A DNA stretch of 64,000 nt from Myxococcales bacterium (GTDB taxonomy: Bacteria; Myxococcota_A; Polyangia; Polyangiales; JAFGIB01), in assembly GCA_029880325.1 (NCBI GenBank), contig JAOUOP010000038.1, positions 1 to 64,000 of the forward strand. The letters are read 5' to 3'. The notes below the pieces were generated by a model, which saw nothing but the letters and a program-made list of their open reading frames with translations, did no database searches and was not told where the DNA came from. Within the stretch, counting starts at the first letter, position 1; each line of letters opens with the position of its first letter. A program made the translations under genes and the position numbers. This document shows, piece by piece, positions 25,653-33,169 of this stretch.

Positions 25653-27476
25653 GTGACGCTCGAAGCTCGCCATGACCTACCGCGGTGGGTGGCCGCATCC
25701 GCCGCCCCGCTCCTCCTGCTCGGCAGCCTGTTGCTGCCTGCGCGGGTGGCCCGTGCCGAAATGTGGAGCGTCGTACCGGCCGTGATCGGCGACGGCGAAG
25801 GCGCCCAGCTCTCGGCCGCCCGGGCCCGCGACGCCGTCCACGAAGCCCTGGGCAGCGGCACCGACGCCATGCCCCCGGCGCGCGCCCGCGAACGCTTCGA
25901 ATCCCGCGGCTCCTCGCAGCCGGTCGCGGCCACCCACTCCGACCTCGACGCCATCGCCGACCACGCCCAAAAAGCCCTCTACCACACCGCCTCGGGCCTG
26001 GTCAGCCGCGCCAGCCAGGACGTCGAGCGCCTGATGGAGCACGCCGAGGGCGCCCTCGAATCCCTCAACCGCGAGACCCAGGCTGCGCGCCAGCTACTGG
26101 ACGCCTGCATGTTCTCGGTGCGGGGCCTGTTGGAAAACGACGAACCCGATCGCGCCCGGGCCCAGGCCCTCGAATGCCGCCGCCTGGTGCCCGACCTGGA
26201 GCCCTCGGCCGACATGCACCCGCCGCACGTCATCGGCGAATACGCCGCCGCCGGCGCCGCCCTGGAAATGCAGAAGCCCGGTTCCCTGCGCATCACCTCC
26301 GACCCCACCGGCTGCCCGGTCTTCGTCCAGGGCCGCAAACTCGGCAAGACCCCGCTGGACCTGCCCCAACTCAGCCACGGCGACTATCGAATTCAAGTGG
26401 AGTGCATCCCGGGTGAGTTCGCCCGCGTCCACCGCGTCGCCGTCGGCCAAAGCCACATCGCCGTCCACGTCGACAGCCGCTTCGACGCCGCGGTGCGCTC
26501 CAGCGACGGCGTCTCCCTGCGCTACGGCCTCACCCGGGCGCGCCGGGAGCTGGCCCTGGGCCACGCCAGCCAGATCGGCCGCATCCTCGGCACCAGCCAC
26601 GTGCTCTTGCTGGCCCCCGACGACGGCGGGCCCGGCTGGGTGCGCGCCTGGGCCTTGGAGACGCGCACCGGCGAAGTCAAAGCCCAGGGGCTCTTGCAGG
26701 TCGACGAAAAAGGCCAGGTCCCGCATGCGCGGGCGGTGATCTTTGCCCTGCGCGAAGGCCGCTCGCTCGATGGTACGGGCACCGAGCCGCGGGAGCTGGC
26801 CCAGCTCGAGCCGGTTGTGGTGGCGCGGGCGGCGGTAGAGGCCGACAGTGGGCCGGGCGCGGCGGACCCGGACGACGCGGCATCGGCCTCGCAGCTCCTG
26901 TGGGACGGCGACAGCGGGCAGAGCGACCACGGCGACGCCCTGGCCTGGACCGCCGGCGGCATCGGCCTGGCCGGCCACCTGGCGGGCTGGGCCCTCTACG
27001 GCCGTCTACTCAGCCTGGAGGACGACTACCGCAAGGTGCGCGAGCTCAGCGACGCCTCCGAAGCCCAGCGCCGCATGGCCCGCATTGAGAGCTTTGAGCT
27101 CGTCCCGCTGGCGGTCGCCGGTGGCGGCACGCTGATAATGACCGTGAGTTTACCCTTCCTGCTGCCCTCGGCAGAGCCGGGCAGCGCGATTCCGACCTGG
27201 AGCATCGTAGTCGGCGCTAGCGGCCTGGCCGCCGCGGGCGTGGGCACGGCGTTATTGGTACAGGGCGCAGACTGTAGCAACTTCGACGCCCTGGGACGCT
27301 GCGACGACAAGGTCACCACCACGCGGCTGGGCGCCCTGATCATCAGCACGGGGGTGCCGCTGTTGGCGCTGCCGATCATCTACGGACTGCGCGGCCTGTC
27401 GGGAGACGACAGCCAGCACATCGCCATCGGGGCCTCCCCGGATGGCTTCAACGTGACATGGGGATCGAGTTTATGA
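25653..27476 (+). CDS. PEGA-domain envelope protein
   Basis: 607 residues from GTG 25653. A signal peptide (APLLLLGSLLLPARVARA) leads to a helical region (residues about 90-200), then a PEGA domain (PGSLRITSDPTGCPVFVQGR to QLSHGDYRIQVEC, residues about 213-250). The C-terminal third has several hydrophobic segments (GGIGLAGHLAGWALYG, VVGASGLAAAGVGTALLV, LIISTGVPLLALPIIYGL), so it is membrane-associated. PEGA domains fold as small beta-sandwiches in bacterial surface proteins. Its stop overlaps the next start (ATGA), the first of two such couplings. Confidence 0.78.
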   Translation: MTLEARHDLPRWVAASAAPLLLLGSLLLPARVARAEMWSVVPAVIGDGEGAQLSAARARDAVHEALGSGTDAMPPARARERFESRGSSQPVAATHSDLDAIADHAQKALYHTASGLVSRASQDVERLMEHAEGALESLNRETQAARQLLDACMFSVRGLLENDEPDRARAQALECRRLVPDLEPSADMHPPHVIGEYAAAGAALEMQKPGSLRITSDPTGCPVFVQGRKLGKTPLDLPQLSHGDYRIQVECIPGEFARVHRVAVGQSHIAVHVDSRFDAAVRSSDGVSLRYGLTRARRELALGHASQIGRILGTSHVLLLAPDDGGPGWVRAWALETRTGEVKAQGLLQVDEKGQVPHARAVIFALREGRSLDGTGTEPRELAQLEPVVVARAAVEADSGPGAADPDDAASASQLLWDGDSGQSDHGDALAWTAGGIGLAGHLAGWALYGRLLSLEDDYRKVRELSDASEAQRRMARIESFELVPLAVAGGGTLIMTVSLPFLLPSAEPGSAIPTWSIVVGASGLAAAGVGTALLVQGADCSNFDALGRCDDKVTTTRLGALIISTGVPLLALPIIYGLRGLSGDDSQHIAIGASPDGFNVTWGSSL

Positions 27477-29356
27477 ACACGCGAGCATACCGAACGACGA
27501 CCTGGCCCATCGGCCCGAGCCTGGCACTGGCATCGCTGCTGGCCATGGCGGCCGCCTGCACCGACAGCCCGTGTCCGGCGGGGAGTGAAGAGGTGGATGG
27601 GATTTGCCAGGAGAGGCGGGACTCGGCCGTAGCGAACGTCGATGCCGGAAGGCGTGCCGAAGATGCCAGCAAGTCGGAGCCGAATGACGGCATGGAGGCT
27701 CGAGACACAAGCCGTATTCCAGTGCCCGACGAGCGCGACGAAGACGCTGGCTACGAGCAAAAAGAGGCAGCACCGGCCGAGCAAGCCGATGCGGCCGTTG
27801 CTGCACCACAGGACGCAGGGCGGGACAACGTCGATCCCTGCGCGGCCCTTTCCTGCGGCGACCACGGCAGCTGCGAGGTAGTCGACGGCGGCGCGATTTG
27901 CATCTGCGACGCTGGCTACGATGGAGACGGCCAGAGCTGTGAAGACATCGACGAATGCAGCGGCAGCAGCCACGACTGCCATGACGATGCCAGCTGCGAA
28001 AACACCGACGGCGGCTTCACCTGTAGCTGCGACGTGGGCTATGAGGGCGACGGAAAGAGCTGCAACGCAAATCCTTGCGAGCCCCGTGCCAACCCATGCG
28101 ATGCAGCGACAACCACCTGCCGCAACGATAGCGGCACGGCAGTCTGCGACTGCCTGCCGGGGCGAGGCCGCTGCGACGCTGCCCCCTACAGCTGCAGCAC
28201 GAACCTCAGCAATGACGCCGACCACTGTGGCTCTTGCGGACTCGCTTGCGCTGGAGACCTGGGCTGTGACGGATCAAGCTGTGAACTACCCATAACCAAA
28301 CTCTTTGTTGGAGCCCACCACAGCTGCGCATATCGACCCGATGGTGAGGTCGTTTGCTGGGGCTCTAACAGCAGCATGGAGCTAGGGCGTGCAGACGAGA
28401 ACCTCGCCGGCTACATTCCCGGGCTTATCGCGTACCCGACGCCCAAGCTCTTCTCCGCGGGCCTAGCCATGAGCTGCGCAGTGCGCAACAACAACGCCTT
28501 CACGTGCTGGGGCAACAATTCCCACGGCCGCGTTAGCCCTTCGGGATCCGGCTCCGGCGTTTTCGAGCTCGGAACCAACATCACGACTCTCGACGTGATT
28601 GCACCGGGCGATCAAAGCACTTGCGTCCTAGAAGGGGACGCGGTTCGCTGCTGGGGCAACAATGCCAGCGGCACCCTCGCTCTGAGCGAGCCGACGGCGA
28701 CACGAGCATTCGACTTGCGCGCAACGGTTGTATTACCGCCAGTCACAAGTGTAACGACCGGGTACCGCATTGCCTGCGCCACCACAAAAGCGGGCGAAGT
28801 CCACTGCTGGGGCAGCGATACCGGCTTCGACCCAGTCGTACGCAAGGTCACGGATGGTTCGGACATTACAGTCTCAAACGCAATCGCAGTCGACACCCTC
28901 TACTCAACCTACTGCGCGCTCTTGAGCAGCGGACGAATCATGTGCTGGGGCAGCAACAGCTACGGTCAACTGGGCAACAGAAACGTAGGCACCACCAGCT
29001 CCAACAAGGCGGTAGTTGTGATGGACGGATCGGACAACGCCTTGAGTGATGCGGTCCAGGTTGCCGTAGGCCACGAACACGCCTGCGCCCGCCGGCAGAA
29101 CGGAACAATCGTGTGCTGGGGCAAAGCGTCCCTTCTCGGCAGCGGAAGCAGCGAAAACACCGCGCAACCCGGATACAGCACCGTCGCCGGCATAGACGAC
29201 GCCATCGATTTGGGCGCGGGCTATCAGCACACATGCGCGCTGCGCAGCAACGGCCAGGTTGTGTGCTGGGGCACCAACAGCGCCGGGCAGTGCGGAACCA
29301 ACCCAGCATTCGCAGCGAGCCACACCACGCCGGCCAACGTCATCGGGTTACCATGA
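27473..29356 (+). CDS. Lipoprotein with EGF-like modules and a seven-repeat RCC1 propeller
   Basis: 627 residues from ATG 27473. The lipoprotein signal ends LLAMAAAC. An acidic linker is followed by EGF-like modules, including a calcium-binding type (DIDECSGSSHDCHDDASC, then FTCSCDVGYEGDG). The C-terminal 350 residues hold seven RCC1-type repeats, each with a Cys-x(n)-CWG core: HSCAYRPDGEVVCWGSN, MSCAVRNNNAFTCWGNN, STCVLEGDAVRCWGNN, IACATTKAGEVHCWGSD, TYCALLSSGRIMCWGSN, HACARRQNGTIVCWGKA and HTCALRSNGQVVCWGTN. Seven repeats fit one closed propeller, with a disulfide possible in each blade. It lies between two PEGA genes with overlapping stops and starts. Confidence 0.88.
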   Translation: MNTRAYRTTTWPIGPSLALASLLAMAAACTDSPCPAGSEEVDGICQERRDSAVANVDAGRRAEDASKSEPNDGMEARDTSRIPVPDERDEDAGYEQKEAAPAEQADAAVAAPQDAGRDNVDPCAALSCGDHGSCEVVDGGAICICDAGYDGDGQSCEDIDECSGSSHDCHDDASCENTDGGFTCSCDVGYEGDGKSCNANPCEPRANPCDAATTTCRNDSGTAVCDCLPGRGRCDAAPYSCSTNLSNDADHCGSCGLACAGDLGCDGSSCELPITKLFVGAHHSCAYRPDGEVVCWGSNSSMELGRADENLAGYIPGLIAYPTPKLFSAGLAMSCAVRNNNAFTCWGNNSHGRVSPSGSGSGVFELGTNITTLDVIAPGDQSTCVLEGDAVRCWGNNASGTLALSEPTATRAFDLRATVVLPPVTSVTTGYRIACATTKAGEVHCWGSDTGFDPVVRKVTDGSDITVSNAIAVDTLYSTYCALLSSGRIMCWGSNSYGQLGNRNVGTTSSNKAVVVMDGSDNALSDAVQVAVGHEHACARRQNGTIVCWGKASLLGSGSSENTAQPGYSTVAGIDDAIDLGAGYQHTCALRSNGQVVCWGTNSAGQCGTNPAFAASHTTPANVIGLP

Positions 29357-30333
29357 AGCCTGTGCTGCTTGCTCTGGCTCTCTTTATACCTGCCAGCCTT
29401 GCGCTGGCCGAGCAGACGCTCGTGCTGAATCCGCAGGTTGAGCCCAAACTAGGAAACGAAGAGCGTGCGTCACTCGAATATTCCCTACAAGCGGCCGTCG
29501 CCGCCGAAGGCGCCGAGGTCGTCATTCCCGACGAGCCTGGTTGCGAGAGCGACTCCTGCGCGTTTGCTGAGCTGCAGCGATCGAACGCAGACCATGCGCT
29601 GCGGCTGACCGTCTGGAAAGGTCCGCACGGGGAGGCAAGTGGCGTCAGCGTTAGCCTCATCGACAGGTCGTCACAGCGATACGTGGAAGGAGTTCAGCTC
29701 AGCGCCAAGCTTTCCCTGCTTGACGCCGTGACCCACACCACTCGAGGGGCCTACGCTCGCTTGCGGCGGGGCCCGGGGCCGTGGCTCGAAGTCAGTGGCG
29801 AACCACCAGGCGCCACCGTCGCGATCGACGGACAGGTCGTCGGCAAGCTACCCCAGCTACTCAAGGTGCCCAGTGGCCTCCATCACCTGGTGATAGATAA
29901 GGAAGGCTACGAGCCCCACGAAACCACCGTCACCATGCCGCGCAACGCCGATGCACTCCATCACTTGGAAGTAGTACTCGACCCGCGGATCGAGAACGTA
30001 GAGCGCAAGGGCCTGCTCACAAGCGATCTCGACACCCCAGACGCCCCCCTGACGCGTCCCTCGGCGCTAAATTACACACTGGCCGCCGTGGGGGTTTCGG
30101 CCGGTGCATTTCTGGCAATCGGACCGGTGCGAACACTTATCGACGACGGTGAGTGCGGGCGCATCAAAGACGAACGTTGCACGCACGTCGTCGACTTCGA
30201 CCTTGGACAGGCCATACAGCTCAGCGGTGCGACCCTCCTAGCGGCGACCGGCATTGCACTCGTGCTCTGGTCACCATTTCGAGTCCGAGTCAGCGACGAA
30301 GAGTTCCAGCTCAACTTTAACTCAAGCTTCTAA
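29353..30333 (+). CDS. PEGA-domain protein with two C-terminal membrane segments
   Basis: 326 residues from ATG 29353, overlapping the previous stop (ATGA). A Sec signal (LALALFIPASLALA) precedes a domain with one Cys pair (GCESDSCAF). The PEGA domain is near residues 150-200 (GPWLEVSGEPPGATVAIDGQ, then GLHHLVIDKEGYEPHE). Two hydrophobic segments follow (LAAVGVSAGAFLAI and LSGATLLAATGIALVLW). Its organisation repeats that of the 607-residue protein two genes upstream, so the two may act together with the propeller lipoprotein. Confidence 0.8.
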   Translation: MKPVLLALALFIPASLALAEQTLVLNPQVEPKLGNEERASLEYSLQAAVAAEGAEVVIPDEPGCESDSCAFAELQRSNADHALRLTVWKGPHGEASGVSVSLIDRSSQRYVEGVQLSAKLSLLDAVTHTTRGAYARLRRGPGPWLEVSGEPPGATVAIDGQVVGKLPQLLKVPSGLHHLVIDKEGYEPHETTVTMPRNADALHHLEVVLDPRIENVERKGLLTSDLDTPDAPLTRPSALNYTLAAVGVSAGAFLAIGPVRTLIDDGECGRIKDERCTHVVDFDLGQAIQLSGATLLAATGIALVLWSPFRVRVSDEEFQLNFNSSF

Positions 30334-30345
30334 AAGGGCGGTTCC

Positions 30346-31506
30346 ATGCTCCTCAGGCACCAACCAACGCACCTCACCATCGCACTCCTGGCATTGCCGA
30401 CATTCGGCGCCGCCGCCTGCGGCGTCACGGACCGAAACACGACCCAGTGTACCGACGACTGCCCAACCACCCGCGACGCGGACGGCGTCAACATCCGCGA
30501 CGACTCGGGCACTGGGATGGACGGATCAAGCTTGGACGGCTCGGACGCGCGCGCGGTCGATCCCGATGCGGCACGCGACACCCAAGCGATCGTCGACGCT
30601 CAGCCCGAGGCATCGGTAGCGAACGATGCGGGGGATGCCGGGGACGCAGGCGACGCGGGCGATGCAGGTGACGGCGCCATCGACTGCAGCGCCTGCAAGA
30701 CCGCCGAGCGCCCCCACTGCACCCCGGAAGGAAGCTGCGGCGAATGCCTCGAGGACCAGCATTGCGCGCCGGAAGTGTGCATCGGCTACCTTTGCTACGA
30801 ATGCCGCGACAACAGCCTCTGCAACAGCGCCGAAGCCTCGCGCTGCAGTTCCCTGCACTCCTGCGCCCCCTGCCTGAGCGACGCCGACTGCGCCCACATC
30901 GAGGGCAAAAACGTCTGCTCTGCCGGCACGTGTGTGCAGTGCGACGGCGATGACTACGACGCTTGCGGCAAGCAAGACGGCACCGATGCCATCCTCGTCT
31001 GCGAGAGCCTGAACAACACCTGCTCGACCACCGCAACCCAGGCAAGCGCCGGGCTGTGCCAGCCCTGCGTCTCGGACGCCCAGTGCGAACCGGGAATGCT
31101 CTGCGTGCAGCAGCTGCGCGGGGACGTCGAGGTGGGGTGGTTTTGCTTGTGGCAGGAGGGCAGTGGACTCGGAGGCGCTCCTGATGACTGCTTCGCCACG
31201 GGACGCCCTTACATCAAGCGTGCTCTAGACTCGCAGAGCATTGATGGGACGAGTGCCACAGTTTGCGAACTTCGTGTCACGACCTGCCCTGGGCTCGTCG
31301 ACTTCAGCAGCAAGGATTGCAAGTCCGACAACCTGCCCAACGATGGACTGTGCGGGCACCCAGATGTCGAGGACGCAAAGTGCATCGAATCGAGTCCGAC
31401 CACCTACCGCTGCACGACCCGCTGCAGCAGTGATGATGACTGTCGAAGCGGGCACAACTGTGACACCACGAGCGAACCCCCCGCTTGCGACCTGCAGATC
31501 GAGTAG
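30346..31506 (+). CDS. Cys-rich lipoprotein, tandem copy 1
   Basis: 386 residues from ATG 30346. The signal ends FGAAAC. A Asp/Ala-rich spacer with GDA repeats is followed by a dense Cys region (CSACKTAERPHC, CGECLEDQHC, CLSDADCAHIEGKNVC, CQPCVSDAQCEPGMLC). Such spaced Cys-x-x-Cys units are common in secreted myxobacterial proteins and have no known function. Bases 30541-31181 are nearly identical to 31730-32361 in the next gene while both ends differ, indicating recent gene conversion. It is twelve bases after the PEGA gene, in the same operon. Confidence 0.85.
   Translation: MLLRHQPTHLTIALLALPTFGAAACGVTDRNTTQCTDDCPTTRDADGVNIRDDSGTGMDGSSLDGSDARAVDPDAARDTQAIVDAQPEASVANDAGDAGDAGDAGDAGDGAIDCSACKTAERPHCTPEGSCGECLEDQHCAPEVCIGYLCYECRDNSLCNSAEASRCSSLHSCAPCLSDADCAHIEGKNVCSAGTCVQCDGDDYDACGKQDGTDAILVCESLNNTCSTTATQASAGLCQPCVSDAQCEPGMLCVQQLRGDVEVGWFCLWQEGSGLGGAPDDCFATGRPYIKRALDSQSIDGTSATVCELRVTTCPGLVDFSSKDCKSDNLPNDGLCGHPDVEDAKCIESSPTTYRCTTRCSSDDDCRSGHNCDTTSEPPACDLQIE
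30541..31181 (+). repeat. Near-identical direct repeat, copy 1
   Basis: It matches 31730-32361 with five base changes and one 9-base deletion that removes a GDA unit. By contrast the gene segments before and after the block differ at many codons. Confidence 0.9.
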
Positions 31507-31537
31507 CGAAAGCAACAACCGCAGCCCGGCTGATGCA

Positions 31538-32683
31538 ATGCCATTCCACAGCCACAAACACTACCAACTCGCGACTGGCGCACCGCAGCTGCTCATCAGC
31601 CTCGCCCTGCTGGCCTGCGTGCCCAACGCTGGCGTTGACGATGCCGATGCCGCAGCAGCGGTCACGACCGGCACCCACGCCGCGCCGGACACCAGGCCCG
31701 CCGACGTCGACGCGGCGAGCCCCGACCCATCGGACGCGCGCGCGGTCGATCCCGATGCGGCGGGCGACACCCAAACGATCGTCGACGCTCAGCCCGAGGC
31801 ATCGGTCGCGAACGATGCGGGGGACGCAGGCGACGCGGGCGATGCAGGTGACGGCGCCATCGACTGCAGCGCCTGCAAGACCGCCGAGCGCCCCCACTGC
31901 ACCCCGGAAGGAAGCTGCGGCGAATGCCTCGAGGACCAGCATTGCGCGCCGGAAGTGTGCATCGGCTACCTTTGCTACGAATGCCGCGACAACAGCCTCT
32001 GCAACAGCGCCGAAGCCTCGCGCTGCAGTTCCCTGCACTCCTGCGCCCCCTGCCTGAGCGACGCCGACTGCGCCCACATCGAGGGCAAAAACGTCTGCTC
32101 TGCCGGCACGTGTGTGCAGTGCGACGGCGATGACTACGACGCTTGCGGCAAGCAAGACGGCACCGATGCCATCCTCGTCTGCGAGAGCCTGAACAACACC
32201 TGCTCGACCACCGCAACCCAGGCAAGCGCCGGGCTGTGCCAGCCCTGCGTCTCGGACGCCCAGTGCGAACCGGGAATGCTCTGCGTGCAGCAGCTGCGCG
32301 GGGAGGTCGAGGTGGGGTGGTTTTGCTTGTGGCAGGAGGGCAGTGGACTCGGAGGCGCTCCCGGCGATTGCGAAACCCAGGGGCGCCCCTATGTCCAGCC
32401 TCGCACCGGCCGCAAAAGCATTGATGGAACCGGCGTAGATTTTTGCGATCTCGCTCTAACCACCTGCCCGGGCCTCGCTGACTTCAGCAACCAGGACTGC
32501 GCGCAGTCCGGAACCCCGGAGGACACCGACTGCGGACATCCAGACATCGAAGACTCCAAGTGCGTCCCCTATGGCGAAGGCTTCCGCTGCACGACCCGCT
32601 GCAGCAGTGATGATGACTGCAAAGTCGGCCACGCCTGCGAGCCCGATGGTGGTGGAGACATCTGCAGCCTAAGCGCCGGCTAA
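31538..32683 (+). CDS. Cys-rich lipoprotein, tandem copy 2
   Basis: 381 residues from ATG 31538; a longer frame runs upstream through the previous gene and is not used. The lipoprotein signal ends LALLAC. The Asp/Ala linker, GDA repeats and Cys-rich core are copies of those in the preceding gene. The last 110 residues align with the neighbour but with many substitutions (for example GRPYVQPRTGRKSIDGTG versus GRPYIKRALDSQSIDGTS), and both share CTTRCSSDDDC. No strong Shine-Dalgarno sequence is seen. Function is unknown. Confidence 0.83.
   Translation: MPFHSHKHYQLATGAPQLLISLALLACVPNAGVDDADAAAAVTTGTHAAPDTRPADVDAASPDPSDARAVDPDAAGDTQTIVDAQPEASVANDAGDAGDAGDAGDGAIDCSACKTAERPHCTPEGSCGECLEDQHCAPEVCIGYLCYECRDNSLCNSAEASRCSSLHSCAPCLSDADCAHIEGKNVCSAGTCVQCDGDDYDACGKQDGTDAILVCESLNNTCSTTATQASAGLCQPCVSDAQCEPGMLCVQQLRGEVEVGWFCLWQEGSGLGGAPGDCETQGRPYVQPRTGRKSIDGTGVDFCDLALTTCPGLADFSNQDCAQSGTPEDTDCGHPDIEDSKCVPYGEGFRCTTRCSSDDDCKVGHACEPDGGGDICSLSAG
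31730..32361 (+). repeat. Near-identical direct repeat, copy 2
   Basis: Partner of 30541-31181. The offset is 1,189 bases at the left end and 1,180 after the 9-base deletion. Confidence 0.9.
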
Positions 32684-32753
32684 GCCCGACGGTTCCTAGG
32701 CCATGCCCCACCAAGGAAGCCGGCACGACCCCAATACCATTGGTGCGGTGACA

Positions 32754-32885
32754 ATGCTCATCTGCATCGCGCTGCTTGCCTGCATACCGAAAGACGACAC
32801 GCAAAAAACCGATGCCGGCATCCCGACCGTTCCCGACGGCCGCGGTTTAGCGGGCCCAGCGCACCGCAACGGCGCCTCGAAGTAG
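32754..32885 (+). pseudogene. Remnant or truncated third lipoprotein of the Cys-rich set
   Basis: A 43-residue frame from ATG 32754 (or 60 residues from 32703) starts with a lipoprotein signal (MLICIALLACIPKDD) resembling that of copy 2 (LISLALLACVPN). It has a short Asp/Lys linker and stops before any Cys-rich region. It is placed exactly where a third tandem member would be. It could also be a genuine tiny lipoprotein. Confidence 0.5.
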
Positions 32886-33017
32886 CTCGGCTACGACTTC
32901 GGCACCGTAACGGCACGCTGCACCCGCTCTCCCTCGCGAATTTGCGGCGATTTCAAACCGGTCGCCGCTCTGGGCAATCACCCTTGCATTCCGAGGCGTT
33001 CACCCCCAAGAACGCAG

Positions 33018-33167
33018 AGTCACCTGTGTCGGTAGTTCTGGGCAGAACTCGACGGCCCTCGCCGCGTCGACCGCCCTTCGGGCGACATATCTCCTCGAAT
33101 ATACTCTATATGTGCTTCGGCGATTCGCCTCGCCGAGTTTGACCCAGAACTTCCGACACAGGTGACT
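33018..33167. mobile_element. 150-bp MITE-like element
   Basis: Terminal inverted repeats 33018-33050 and 33135-33167 match at 29 of 33 positions and begin AGTCACCTGTGTCGG. The 84-bp interior has no gene but holds AT-rich TATACT and TATATG motifs (33100-33112). The right end stops two bases before the pepF ATG. A 2-bp AG flanks both ends, too short to prove target duplication. No transposase with matching ends is in the window. The bases 32886-33017 before it hold only a weak 7-bp hairpin (32944-32968). Confidence 0.85.
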
Positions 33168-33169
33168 AG

